A stretch of 64,000 nt of DNA. Origin: Trabulsiella guamensis ATCC 49490. Its GTDB lineage: Bacteria > Pseudomonadota > Gammaproteobacteria > Enterobacterales > Enterobacteriaceae. The notes under the pieces are model-generated. The model did no database searches. It saw nothing but the letters and a program-made list of their open reading frames with translations, and was not told where the DNA came from. The stretch covers positions 62,001 to 126,000 of the forward strand of contig NZ_JMTB01000117.1 in NCBI RefSeq assembly GCF_000734965.1, in the 5' to 3' direction. Positions 37,471 through 45,779 of the stretch are shown in pieces. A program made the translations under genes and the position numbers. Numbering within the stretch: the first letter of the stretch is position 1; the number at the start of each line of letters is the position of its first letter.

Positions 37471-38217
37471 TTATTCGTAGCGGCTGACCAGATCCTTCAC
37501 CGCCGCTGCATAGGTTTTTTGTTTTAACCTGGCGATTTGTTGTTCCTGCGTTTCTGACGTAGGTCCTGTTGGCGACAGTACACTATATTCATAATTGACG
37601 GGCGACCAGGTTGCCCATTCACCCGTTGCGACATCCACCAGCGCGAAGCGTACCAGATAGCGGAGCAGGGTAGCATCTGTGAGTTTTTCATTTTGGTAGC
37701 CTGACCATACTGTATTTTTGGTAACGGTATCGTATTTCCCGGTCTGTAATTCATCCCAGTAAACAATCACCGCTTTTTGTCGACCCTTTGCTGCAATATA
37801 ACGTAAGGCCTGCATATAATTCATATTTTCACTTTCAGCTGTATCCGCGTTTTTATTACAGGAGAGCGATTTTTGTGGATCAGGGATCCCGGAGAAAGAC
37901 GAAATTAAATAATATTTACTCATCTCCTGCTGCATCATCATTTCTGGCGCCCGACTGCCTGACTGAACCAGTATGACGGAAGCATTCAGCGGAACATTGA
38001 ATTCTTCTCCTTCCAGAGCGTCCTGAATATCTTCTTCCGAAACGGCCAGTGTGGCTTCGCTTCCGAAGACATCTCTGTCTGTCAGTTGCACAGTGGCAGC
38101 TTTACTAATACGACTTTCCACACGAGGTGCTCCCGTTTTTTTGGCGTCGATGGGGGAATATGAGCAGCCTGTAAGAAATGTGACAGCGCATAAAAATAGC
38201 GTTAATCGCGAATGCAT
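37471..38217 (-). CDS. predicted lipoprotein of unknown function at the T6SS edge, 248 aa
   Basis: The N-terminus has a signal peptide and lipobox LTGC at residues 15-18 ([19 protein letters not shown]). The mature part has a conserved-looking core ([20 protein letters not shown], then [21 protein letters not shown]) resembling small lipoproteins linked to stress or secretion loci, but I cannot name a family. It converges on vasL with adjoining stops and has its own AT-rich upstream region. It may be a T6SS accessory lipoprotein or a separate chromosomal gene trapped next to the ICE. Confidence 0.8.
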   Translation of the reverse strand: MHSRLTLFLCAVTFLTGCSYSPIDAKKTGAPRVESRISKAATVQLTDRDVFGSEATLAVSEEDIQDALEGEEFNVPLNASVILVQSGSRAPEMMMQQEMSKYYLISSFSGIPDPQKSLSCNKNADTAESENMNYMQALRYIAAKGRQKAVIVYWDELQTGKYDTVTKNTVWSGYQNEKLTDATLLRYLVRFALVDVATGEWATWSPVNYEYSVLSPTGPTSETQEQQIARLKQKTYAAAVKDLVSRYE

Positions 38218-38397
38218 ACTTTATGATCCTTCAACAGTATTCAATATTACGGTAAGTGTTTTTTGCGATTATATACTGCTGAACTTTTGCCGGGAATATA
38301 ACTTTTATATTTATTGTGGTGATGTTTTTTAATTAAATATAAATGGAACAGATTTATTAAGTAATGATGCTGACCCAGGGAAGGTAATCTGAAATAC

Positions 38398-38424
38398 AAA
38401 AAACAAAAACCCGCCAGAGGCGGG
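38398..38424 (-). terminator. terminator downstream of tRNA-Phe (minus strand)
   Basis: Read on the minus strand: stem CCCGCC / GGCGGG, three-base loop, then TTTTTGTTTTTT. It lies 14 bases beyond the CCA end of the tRNA-Phe fragment, so it looks like the original tRNA terminator kept on the chromosomal side of the ICE junction. Confidence 0.8.
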
Positions 38425-38437
38425 TTCTTTAAATAAG

Positions 38438-38486
38438 TGGTGCCCGGACTCGGAATCGAACCAAGGACACGGGGATTTTCAATCCC
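38438..38486 (-). other. ICE attachment site: 49-bp 3' fragment of tRNA-Phe
   Basis: The minus strand matches the 3' 49 nt of enterobacterial tRNA-Phe (GAA): anticodon stem-loop from GGGATTGAAAATCCCC through the T arm GGTTCGATTCC to CCGAGTCCGGGCACCA. Left of the anticodon stem the match stops abruptly, so the gene is not intact. This is the duplicated att core left when an element integrates into the tRNA 3' end. By orientation, the element lies to the right and the complete tRNA gene, pheV by synteny, beyond the window. The gap 38218-38564 holds only this site, the terminator and promoters. Confidence 0.9.
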
Positions 38487-38564
38487 TGTGACAAAATGTT
38501 AAATTCCATAGAAGAATGATCGGTATTTGTTGAATCGCATCCTGATTAATTTTCAGGTGCTAAA

Positions 38565-39479
38565 ATGCATTTACAATCAATCGATTATCCAAAGTTGGGC
38601 GTTAAGCCTCGTATTATACCTGTTGTTTCCACTAAGGGCGGCGAGGGTAAGTCTACTCAGTCAGCTAATCTTGCAGGATTTCTGGCCGATGCAGGCATCA
38701 AAACACTTCTGATTGATGGCGATCATGCTCAGCCAACGGCCAGCAGTATATTCCCGCTTGAATACGAAGCCCCTGGTGGTTTGTACGAACTGTTGATGCA
38801 GACAGTTGATCTCTCCAATCCAGATAATCTGATCTCCCGTACGTCAATCAATAATCTGGACATTATCGTTTCCAACGATCCTCGTAATTTTCTCCCTACT
38901 GCAATGCTGAATGCGCCTGATGGACGAGTTCGTCTCCGAAATGCTCTTTCACATCCCCTTTTTAATTCATATGGCGTGATTATTGTCGATTCACAAGGCT
39001 CGCGGTCAGTGATGTCTGAGTTAATCATCCTTGCTTCCACCGGAACCATGGTGGGTATTGCCAAACCAATTCTTCCTGATGTCAGGGAGTTCATGCGCGG
39101 TACAGTCGCGCTGATGGAAGAATTGTTGCCTTATTGTGCGTTTGGCATTCAGCTTCCGGTCACAAAATTGCTCATCAACTGTATGGAATACGACAATCTG
39201 TCTGTTGAGACTCTCGCCGAAGTCAAAGCGGTCGTTGAAGATAAACGCTACAGCGCCCATGCAGACAAAATTCATATCGACTTGCTGGAGACATGTATCT
39301 ATGACCTGACTGTCTATGTCCTTGGGCATGTTAAGGGCGTACCGGTACATCGTCTTGAAAAAAATACCCGGCGTAAAAGCGACTCAGCATTTACGTCAAT
39401 GTATCAGTTGGCATGTGAACTTTTCCCTGAGTGGAAAGCGAATTTTGATGCGTTAGCTAATGCGGGGGGCGAGGAATGA
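38565..39479 (+). CDS. parA: ICE ParA-family ATPase
   Basis: A 304-residue ParA/Soj-type ATPase with deviant Walker A STKGGEGKST (from about residue 22) and LLIDGDHAQPTA after it. It is the first gene inside the ICE, next to the att site, as in SPI-7 and PFGI-1-type elements, where ParA is needed to keep the excised element. It overlaps the dnaB-like gene by four bases. Confidence 0.92.
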   Translation: MHLQSIDYPKLGVKPRIIPVVSTKGGEGKSTQSANLAGFLADAGIKTLLIDGDHAQPTASSIFPLEYEAPGGLYELLMQTVDLSNPDNLISRTSINNLDIIVSNDPRNFLPTAMLNAPDGRVRLRNALSHPLFNSYGVIIVDSQGSRSVMSELIILASTGTMVGIAKPILPDVREFMRGTVALMEELLPYCAFGIQLPVTKLLINCMEYDNLSVETLAEVKAVVEDKRYSAHADKIHIDLLETCIYDLTVYVLGHVKGVPVHRLEKNTRRKSDSAFTSMYQLACELFPEWKANFDALANAGGEE

Positions 39480-40843
39480 CCTCTAACAACCGCAGAAATG
39501 TATCAGGGCTGTTTTCTCAGGATGCTGAGCAGAGCGTCATTGGTGGCCTGATGCTTGATAACGACTGCTGGGATGAAGTGGCGCTCCGTCTCAATACCGA
39601 TGATTTCTATTTCAAGGTTCATCAGGTCATCTTTCATGAAATGGCGCGCCTGGTTGCAGCAGGGCGTCCGATTGACCTGATCACACTTGCTGAGAGCATT
39701 GAAAGCCGCGGTAAGGATGCGCTTGAGCAACTTGGCGGATTCGCCTATCTGGCTGAACTTTCAAAAAATACTCCGAGTGCGGCCAATATCGTCGCTTACT
39801 GTGACATTGTTGCCAGGTACAGCCAGGGGCGACAGTTGGTCGCAATTGGTACTGAGATAACCGAAACTGTTAAGGCATCCGGCGCTGATATCGGGGCGGT
39901 GATGGAAACCGCAGAGCAAAAAATTACTCGGCTGGCAGAACGTTCAGAGCCACAGCAGGCCGTGACGCTGCTTGACGGCATGGAAAAACTTCTTACAGAG
40001 CTGGAACGTCGTTGCAATGTGCCTGATGGTATTACTGGTACGCCTACGGGATTTGACGATTTTGATGCCATGACCAGCGGGCTGCAGGCAGCTGATCTGA
40101 TACTTATAGCTGCAAGGCCTTCAATGGGGAAAACTGCCTTTCTGATCAGCCTGATTTTGAATTCACTTCTGAAAAAAGCCGATACACATGCGCAGTTTTA
40201 CAGCCTTGAGCAGCCCACCGAGCAGATCCTCATGCGTATGGTCGCTTCACTTGGCAGTGTAGATTTAACACATTTAAAAAATGGCCAGATGGATGATGAG
40301 GACTGGGCGCGCGTTTCAAACGCATCTTCACTATTGATGGGGGACCTTAAAGACCGCCTCATCATAGATGACACAGGCTCATTGACCCCCGCCATGCTCA
40401 GAATTCGCGCCCGTCGTAACGCCCGCCGTTATGGTCACCCTTCAGTCATCGGTCTTGATTACCTGCAACTGATGCGTTGTCCGGATCAGGAGAACCGCAC
40501 ACAGGAAATTGCTGAAATCTCGCGGTCACTCAAAGCGCTGGCGAAAGAAATGAGTTGTCCGGTTGTTGCCCTTTCGCAGCTGAATCGTCAACTGGAGAGT
40601 CGTGCTGATAAACGGCCTAACAATGGTGATCTTCGTGATTCCGGTGCACTGGAACAGGATGCTGACGTAATTGTCTTTATCTATCGTGATGAGGTCTATC
40701 ACGAAAACACTGAAGACAAGGGGGTTGCTGAAATTATTGTCAGCAAACAGCGTCAGGGACCAATTGGTACCATCCGACTGCAGTACGAAGGCCGATATAC
40801 GCGTTTCTCTGCTAACCCTGGTCTGACCGGGAGGTTTGCATGA
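39476..40843 (+). CDS. dnaB: DnaB-like replicative helicase of the ICE
   Basis: A 455-residue DnaB-family helicase, near the chromosomal length of about 470. It has the N-terminal DnaG-interacting domain (SQDAEQSVIGGLMLDNDCWDE in two runs), Walker A ARPSMGKTAF, Walker B VIGLDYLQLM and the arginine-finger region near the C-terminus. An ICE-borne DnaB means that the element can load its own helicase rather than depend on the host one. It overlaps both neighbours by four bases, forming a tight parA-dnaB-parB unit. Confidence 0.93.
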   Translation: MTSNNRRNVSGLFSQDAEQSVIGGLMLDNDCWDEVALRLNTDDFYFKVHQVIFHEMARLVAAGRPIDLITLAESIESRGKDALEQLGGFAYLAELSKNTPSAANIVAYCDIVARYSQGRQLVAIGTEITETVKASGADIGAVMETAEQKITRLAERSEPQQAVTLLDGMEKLLTELERRCNVPDGITGTPTGFDDFDAMTSGLQAADLILIAARPSMGKTAFLISLILNSLLKKADTHAQFYSLEQPTEQILMRMVASLGSVDLTHLKNGQMDDEDWARVSNASSLLMGDLKDRLIIDDTGSLTPAMLRIRARRNARRYGHPSVIGLDYLQLMRCPDQENRTQEIAEISRSLKALAKEMSCPVVALSQLNRQLESRADKRPNNGDLRDSGALEQDADVIVFIYRDEVYHENTEDKGVAEIIVSKQRQGPIGTIRLQYEGRYTRFSANPGLTGRFA

Positions 40844-42555
40844 GCAATGCCCGTGGTCTTAACCTTGGCGACGCCATGTTGCAGCGAGGAAAATCACCAG
40901 TTCAGGCTGCTGCTGATAATACTCCCCCTGTAACCCAGCCAGTAAACGAAATGGCAATGGTTCTTACCCTTGACCAGCTTCGCCCCAATCCGGATAACCC
41001 GCGCAAAGGGCGTAACCCTCGTTTTGAGGAAATTAAAGCTTCCGTCCGTGCTCGAGGATTGGATTCGATTCCAAAAGTGACCCGCGATCCGGATGGTGAT
41101 GATGTTTATATCTTTAGTGACGGAGGAAATACCCGGTATCAGATCCTCTGCGATCTCTGGCAGGAGACTGGTGATGAACGTTTTTATCGCGTTCATACAA
41201 TCTTTAAACCCTGGCCTGGACGTCTAAAATGTCTGGTTGGTCATCTGGCTGAGAATGAGGTCAGGGGAGATCTCACCTATATAGAAAAGGCATTTGGTGT
41301 TCATAAAGCGCGCGTAATTTATGAAGAACAACTGGGTCGAAGTGTGACTTTGCGAGAGCTTTCGGATCTGTTGGGTAAGGAAGGTTATCCTATTGATTAC
41401 TCCAGCGTAAGCCGGATGGAAGATACGCTTAATTACCTGTATCCACATATGCCCCAGTTGCTTGAAAGTGGTATGAGCCGTGGTCAGGCAACACCACTCC
41501 TGAGCCTTCGTTCTTCTGCTATGAAGGTCTGGAAATCTTTCAGCGGTGACGTAAACCCAGAATGTTCTCTTGATGATGTGTTTGGTGCAGTTTGCCGGTG
41601 TTTTGATGAACCTGAAAGCTATGCCCTTGATATTTTCAGGGATGAGTTTATCGGTCAACTGGTTAAGGCTCTTCCCCATCCAAGCCTGAATTATGACCGC
41701 TGGTTAATTGAACTTGATCCTCGTGAGCAAAAACGCCGGGAACAGTTTGGCGAACCGCCTCCACTGCCAGCACCTACGCCCGCGTCTGAACAGTCAGGTG
41801 GGCGGGAGCGCACAACACCACCAGTGACGACCCTGCCTGCAGATAACTCATCCCAGCCCCCTGTTACTGGTCTGCGTAGCGGTACGCTGACCACGCCAGG
41901 GCGTCCGGAAGCAGTACCAGAACTTCAGGACAATACTGCACTTCCCGGCGGTATGTCTGTTGGAAGTGAGACGCGTCGTGAAGTACAGAATGACCTGTTT
42001 GGCGGAAATCCTGTGATTACCGGTCAGACAGAGAATCCTGATAACGCCGGAGAATGGCAATTTAAGTCAGATGTTAATGCCAGCGCGCTCATTTCTGCTT
42101 TTGGTGAACAGGATGAAACTTCCACACCTTCAGTTAGCTCCGTGGCCTTCGCCGCAACCGGGTTGGAACCGGTCAATGATATCTGGCACATCTCCGCATT
42201 ACAGGACGACATCGAGCACCTGCAGGATATGGCTTATCGGCTTACTTTCGAAATTGCGGAAGCGATGGGCTGCGCGGACTGTGTTCGGGAGGATAAAGAC
42301 CATCATTCAGCTGGTTTCTCCATTTCAGAGAATGCCAGCGAGTTTACTCTTTTCCTCGCCGGGCTATCAGGTTCACTGCCTAACAAACAGTTCAATATGT
42401 TCATGTTCTGCCTGAATTTTTTTGGCTTTCAGGAACCTGCAGATACTGCCGTTTTCGATGATGTCACTGTTGTAAAAACAATGCGCCTTATCCGCGTTAT
42501 ACGGCGTCTGCGTGAGCTGCAGCGTCTGGCTGCGAAGGGAGGGGAAAATGTCTGA
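40840..42555 (+). CDS. parB: ICE ParB-family protein, long form
   Basis: A 571-residue ParB-type protein. The ParB/Srx nuclease-like domain spans about 40-140 (DQLRPNPDNPRKGRNPRFEE), followed by an HTH region about 160-260 (LRELSDLLGKEGYPIDYSSV). A Pro/Thr/Ser-rich linker (about 305-385) leads to a C-terminal helical domain. It is larger than chromosomal ParB, as is usual for ParB of SPI-7-type ICEs. Partner of ParA; its DNA site is unknown, and the repeats at 45.8 kb are a candidate. Confidence 0.9.
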   Translation: MSNARGLNLGDAMLQRGKSPVQAAADNTPPVTQPVNEMAMVLTLDQLRPNPDNPRKGRNPRFEEIKASVRARGLDSIPKVTRDPDGDDVYIFSDGGNTRYQILCDLWQETGDERFYRVHTIFKPWPGRLKCLVGHLAENEVRGDLTYIEKAFGVHKARVIYEEQLGRSVTLRELSDLLGKEGYPIDYSSVSRMEDTLNYLYPHMPQLLESGMSRGQATPLLSLRSSAMKVWKSFSGDVNPECSLDDVFGAVCRCFDEPESYALDIFRDEFIGQLVKALPHPSLNYDRWLIELDPREQKRREQFGEPPPLPAPTPASEQSGGRERTTPPVTTLPADNSSQPPVTGLRSGTLTTPGRPEAVPELQDNTALPGGMSVGSETRREVQNDLFGGNPVITGQTENPDNAGEWQFKSDVNASALISAFGEQDETSTPSVSSVAFAATGLEPVNDIWHISALQDDIEHLQDMAYRLTFEIAEAMGCADCVREDKDHHSAGFSISENASEFTLFLAGLSGSLPNKQFNMFMFCLNFFGFQEPADTAVFDDVTVVKTMRLIRVIRRLRELQRLAAKGGENV

Positions 42556-42802
42556 GGACCTGAATGATGAAATGGCTCAGGTCAGTACCGCTATTTTCAC
42601 CCAGCGCGGCATCGATGCTATCAGGGCAAAAGTGCACTCGTTACGCCCGTCAAAAGAGATTTGCGAATGCTGCGGCGCGGACATTCCCGCTGCCCGTCAG
42701 CTGGCAGTGCCGGGCGTAGAGTTGTGTGCTGCTTGTCAGGATGTGAAGGAGAAGCAGGATGTTCACCGTGCTGCCGGCTGCAGGGGGCTACACCATGTCT
42801 GA
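42548..42802 (+). CDS. small TraR/DksA-like zinc-finger protein, 84 aa
   Basis: A short protein with four cysteines in the order ICECCGADIPAARQLAVPGV then LCAACQ, the C4 zinc-finger of the TraR/DksA group. TraR-type proteins bind RNA polymerase and alter transcription without ppGpp. The ATG at 42548 follows GGGAGGGG and overlaps the parB end; the 3' end overlaps the DUF2786 gene. Function in the ICE is inferred from family only. Confidence 0.8.
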   Translation: MSEDLNDEMAQVSTAIFTQRGIDAIRAKVHSLRPSKEICECCGADIPAARQLAVPGVELCAACQDVKEKQDVHRAAGCRGLHHV

Positions 42803-43538
42803 AAATACAAAAGTGATTGCACGTATCCGGCGACTGATGGCGCTGGGTACCCGGAACAGTAATCCACACGAGGCGGCCCGTGCAGTGGCTCTGGCTCAAC
42901 GGCTGATGCAGCGTCATGGGCTGACCCCTGACATGCTTTCTCTTCATGATATCCAGGAATCCGTCTGTCAGAACCTGACCAGTAATGCTGAAAAAGTGCC
43001 AGCCTGGCTAAGTTCACTCGCAACAGTGGTATGCATGGCCACGGGCTGCCGTTGCTGGTTTGGCTGGCATATTCACACTAGTTGCAGTGGTGTAAAAAGC
43101 GTTCGCCGATCTCTGCACTTTTATGGTTTCAGCGGGAGAGCCGAAGTTGCGCTCTATATCTATACCGTTTTACAGCGGCAACTTCGTGCAGACACTGACG
43201 GTCAGATTGCCGGATACCGGAAGCGCCGTATTCTTAAGAACACGCTTCGTCGCAGAGCCGATCAGTTTCGTGAAGGATGGGTATCTGGCGTCTGGCAGGT
43301 ACTGCAGTCATTTGCGCCTTCAGAATGTGAGAATTCCATGCTTCAGCGCTGGCTTGCCCAGCGTCACACCGGCGACACCCTGGGGAATGTAAACGTCAGG
43401 GCGGCCGGTAAATGCCGTGGCGACAGAGCAGCACGCGTAGCGGGCTGGCTCGCGGGGCGGGATACTGAAGTTCATCAAGGCCTGACTGGTGCGCAGGCTC
43501 AACAGCAGATTACGGCGGGAGGCTGTACACATGAGTAA
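42795..43538 (+). CDS. DUF2786-domain protein, 247 aa
   Basis: The N-terminal part (VIARIRRLMALGTRNSNPHE, then AARAVALAQRLMQRHGLT) is the DUF2786 domain, followed by a domain with several Cys/Trp/His residues and a basic stretch (KRRILKNTLRRRADQFREGW). I start it at 42795; an alternative ATG at 42759, with a good ribosome site (GGAGAAGCAGG), adds 12 residues. Such proteins are common in SPI-7-type ICEs and in phages; their role is unknown. Confidence 0.8.
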   Translation: MSENTKVIARIRRLMALGTRNSNPHEAARAVALAQRLMQRHGLTPDMLSLHDIQESVCQNLTSNAEKVPAWLSSLATVVCMATGCRCWFGWHIHTSCSGVKSVRRSLHFYGFSGRAEVALYIYTVLQRQLRADTDGQIAGYRKRRILKNTLRRRADQFREGWVSGVWQVLQSFAPSECENSMLQRWLAQRHTGDTLGNVNVRAAGKCRGDRAARVAGWLAGRDTEVHQGLTGAQAQQQITAGGCTHE

Positions 43539-43626
43539 CATTATTTTATGGAGTGCCTGCCTGTCGGGCTGGCTTTTTGATGTTCTGCTTGTTGCCGATC
43601 AGATGATATCAGGAGGGGCCCTATGA
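43531..43626 (+). CDS. possible 31-aa hydrophobic protein, coupled to both neighbours
   Basis: An ATG at 43531, eight bases after GGGAGG, opens a 31-codon frame (MSNIILWSACLSGWLFDVLL and so on) with one hydrophobic segment. It starts inside the end of the DUF2786 gene, and its TGA overlaps the ATG of the next gene. It fills the only gap in this tightly packed operon, which supports real translation, either for the peptide or to couple the flanking genes. Confidence 0.45.
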   Translation: MSNIILWSACLSGWLFDVLLVADQMISGGAL

Positions 43627-44219
43627 GCCAGCACAACCTTTCACAGGCCACCACGGCCATCCTTTCATCACTGCTGATGGATGTTAAAAACGGCAATATC
43701 CGCCGCTGTGAGTCGCTGGGAATGTCACTCGAGGAGATACGCGCACTGAGTCAGCTGAGCCTTGATGAGCTGCATTATTTGAGCCAGTCACACGTTTCTG
43801 TGCTTGATGTTAGCCTGAATCACGAAAATTTTTGGCTGATGCTCAACCAGGCACGTAATGAGCAGAAACGAATGCTGATGATAGACCGGGCGCTTGAGCT
43901 TGGCGGTTCAATGGAACTGATTGATAAATACTTCGGCCTGTCTCCATCAGAGGTTAGCGCACGGCGTCGTCTGATGGGGATAGAGTCTCGTCAGGGCCGC
44001 ACACAATCTCTGACGGAGCCACAGGATTCGGCACTTTGGATCGAGTGGAAGGCTGCCGGGTTATCATCCCCGGACTCTCATCAGGCTCTGGAAGCGATGA
44101 TGCTTGCCGCTGAGCAACATGGCCTGTCACTGACCGCAGTCTGGAGCAGGGTCTGCCAGTGGTGCCGGGAGACAACTCCAACCCGCAAGAGTGAATCACA
44201 ACAGCGCAAGGAAGCATGA
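43623..44219 (+). CDS. DUF2857-type ICE protein, 198 aa
   Basis: A mostly helical soluble protein, recognised as the DUF2857/ICE accessory group by its pattern (SLGMSLEEIRALSQLSLDEL, and the STE-type HTH-like run LIDKYFGLSPSEVSARRRLM near residues 98-120). The HTH-like region suggests DNA binding. It overlaps the small ORF upstream and the 77-aa gene downstream, so it is part of the same operon as the replication gene. Confidence 0.75.
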   Translation: MSQHNLSQATTAILSSLLMDVKNGNIRRCESLGMSLEEIRALSQLSLDELHYLSQSHVSVLDVSLNHENFWLMLNQARNEQKRMLMIDRALELGGSMELIDKYFGLSPSEVSARRRLMGIESRQGRTQSLTEPQDSALWIEWKAAGLSSPDSHQALEAMMLAAEQHGLSLTAVWSRVCQWCRETTPTRKSESQQRKEA

Positions 44220-44449
44220 TGCAGATGACCGACTTTTCTTCACGTCAGCACGTTTCCCCCTCGGTTCGTCGCAGGGCGCAACGGCTGTTCAGCGCAGTGT
44301 GCTGCGGTGAGAAGGTATTCCGTCGGTTGCCGATGAATGGCTATCTCAAGATAGATGTTGGGCCGTTCTGGCGCATCCTCAGTAAGGATGGAGGTAAACA
44401 CTGGTGGCTGATGGATCATGAGACCTATAACCGTAAAATACGGCGGTAA
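44216..44449 (+). CDS. small basic protein of unknown function, 77 aa
   Basis: No family recognised. A short basic protein with tryptophans and a tyrosine in the C-terminal half (VGPFWRILSKDGGKHWWLMD). It overlaps the DUF2857 gene by four bases and precedes the replication gene by 78 bases. Size and charge would suit a small regulator or nucleic-acid-binding protein, but nothing specific is visible. Confidence 0.65.
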   Translation: MMQMTDFSSRQHVSPSVRRRAQRLFSAVCCGEKVFRRLPMNGYLKIDVGPFWRILSKDGGKHWWLMDHETYNRKIRR

Positions 44450-44527
44450 CGGAATGCCTCTGCTGACCGTACAGTGCCGGGTTCGTCCCGGCATTGTGCT
44501 GTCTCAGGTTGAAGAGGAGAGCAGAAA

Positions 44528-45760
44528 ATGACCATTCCGGCAGACAGCATAGTTGCTCATACACTGTCCAGGATGCAGCGTAGTCTCGAACGGCGTACAG
44601 ACACTGGTGATGTTGGTCAGGAGCGCAGCGGGCTTCTTTTTATGGGAAATGTCCATGATGCGTTTCCCCGGCAGCTGTTTCTGGATACACGTCTTTCGCC
44701 ACTGGATAAAACCGCCTGGGTGATGATCCGGTTGTATGCACAGCAGAATGAAGGTGCTGTTTTCCCGACTTATGATGAGCTCCAGGTTCAACTGGCGTCG
44801 GCACATTCAGAGAAGGCCTCCAGAGATACAGTCAGCCGCGTTCTGCTGATGCTGCGTCTTACAGGCTGGCTCAGCCTGTGTAAGCGTGTTCGCGACGACC
44901 ATGGTCGTGTGCGGGGCAATATCTATGCACAACATGATGAGCCGCTGGGCTACCGTGATGCTGAGACTTTTGATCCGGGCTGGCTGACCCTTGTTGAAGA
45001 GAGTTGCCTGAGCAGGAATAAAGCCGTACGTATGACGGCGCTGGCTGTAGTCAATGATATCCTTCATGATCCGGGAATGCGCCACCGTCACAGCCGCCTG
45101 GCCATTATTGAGAGCCGGCTGAGTGCACCTTCCACACCAGAACAAATGGCTCGTCAGCGACAGGCTGTGCAACCGAGTCCGAAATCAGGACTCAGTAAAA
45201 AACGCATAAAAAACAGCCCGAATTCACTGAGTCCGGAAAACGGACTCAGTTCCCTTAAACCTGATAATTCACAGAGTCCGGAAAATGGACTCAGTAAAAA
45301 ATCAAGGAGTTACGCCGGAGTCCGAAATTCGGACTGTAACGTACGTTCTTTCACACACAGTGTGAATAAAAAAACGTACGTACCGTGTGGTGAGCAATTC
45401 CTGCCAGATGATTTTCTGAACGCTCTGAACAGTGAAGACAGGCAGATGCTGAGTACGCAGATGGCTTCGCTTCCGGAGACAATGGCAAAGGCCCTTGCTG
45501 ACATGCTGCGTGAGCAACAGGCCCTTGGAAGGCTCAACAATCCGGTGGGCTGGATGTTCTCTATGCTTCGCAGGGCGCGAAGTGGTGAGCTGAAAATTTC
45601 AGAGGATACGGCGTCTGCGAGTTCTGGTGGAACAATTTCCCGCCCGGTTGAATCACGTACTGTACCTACAGCCAACATCCCTGTTCAACCTGCGAAACGC
45701 CCGTCTCAGGGGCAGGTAAGGGCGATGATTGCGGCTATTCGGCAACAGGTCCAGAAATGA
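44528..45760 (+). CDS. STY4528-family ICE replication protein, with embedded origin-like repeats
   Basis: A 410-residue protein matching the family annotated in SPI-7-type islands as STY4528-type replication protein. The N-terminal half (about 45-175) looks like a winged-helix initiator domain: FLDTRLSPLDKTAWVMIRLY, then TYDELQVQLASAHSEKASRD. A low-complexity middle (about 215-265) has SPKSGLS, SPENGLS, SPENGLS repeats, which are encoded by DNA dyads. The C-terminal domain (about 290-345) ends in a basic tail. An origin inside the initiator gene's linker would parallel lambda O; this is inference. Confidence 0.8.
   Translation: MTIPADSIVAHTLSRMQRSLERRTDTGDVGQERSGLLFMGNVHDAFPRQLFLDTRLSPLDKTAWVMIRLYAQQNEGAVFPTYDELQVQLASAHSEKASRDTVSRVLLMLRLTGWLSLCKRVRDDHGRVRGNIYAQHDEPLGYRDAETFDPGWLTLVEESCLSRNKAVRMTALAVVNDILHDPGMRHRHSRLAIIESRLSAPSTPEQMARQRQAVQPSPKSGLSKKRIKNSPNSLSPENGLSSLKPDNSQSPENGLSKKSRSYAGVRNSDCNVRSFTHSVNKKTYVPCGEQFLPDDFLNALNSEDRQMLSTQMASLPETMAKALADMLREQQALGRLNNPVGWMFSMLRRARSGELKISEDTASASSGGTISRPVESRTVPTANIPVQPAKRPSQGQVRAMIAAIRQQVQK
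45175..45336 (+). repeat. four iteron-like 19-nt dyads inside the replication gene
   Basis: Each copy is GAGTCC, seven bases, GGACT(C/G): at 45175-45193, 45229-45247, 45274-45292 and 45318-45336 (steps of 54, 45 and 44). The seven-base spacers are all A-rich: GAAATCA, GGAAAAC, GGAAAAT, GAAATTC. The first three fall in one codon phase, the fourth in another, so the DNA pattern rather than the peptide is kept. Confidence 0.75.
45338..45382. repeat. palindrome cluster next to the iteron-like dyads
   Basis: Directly after the fourth dyad come the 10-bp palindrome AACGTACGTT (45338-45347), the inverted repeat TTCACAC / GTGTGAA with a three-base loop (45350-45366), an eight-A stretch and AACGTACGTA (45373-45382). 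Together with the dyads this gives about 210 bp of dense symmetry in the coding region. Confidence 0.65.
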
Positions 45761-45779
45761 TTATGGCATCAAATATCTT

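Noticed and set aside
38438..38486. A tRNA-Phe gene on the minus strand
   Set aside because: Only the 3' 49 nt match; the D arm and acceptor 5' half are missing and replaced by unrelated sequence. It is an att duplication, not a functional tRNA.
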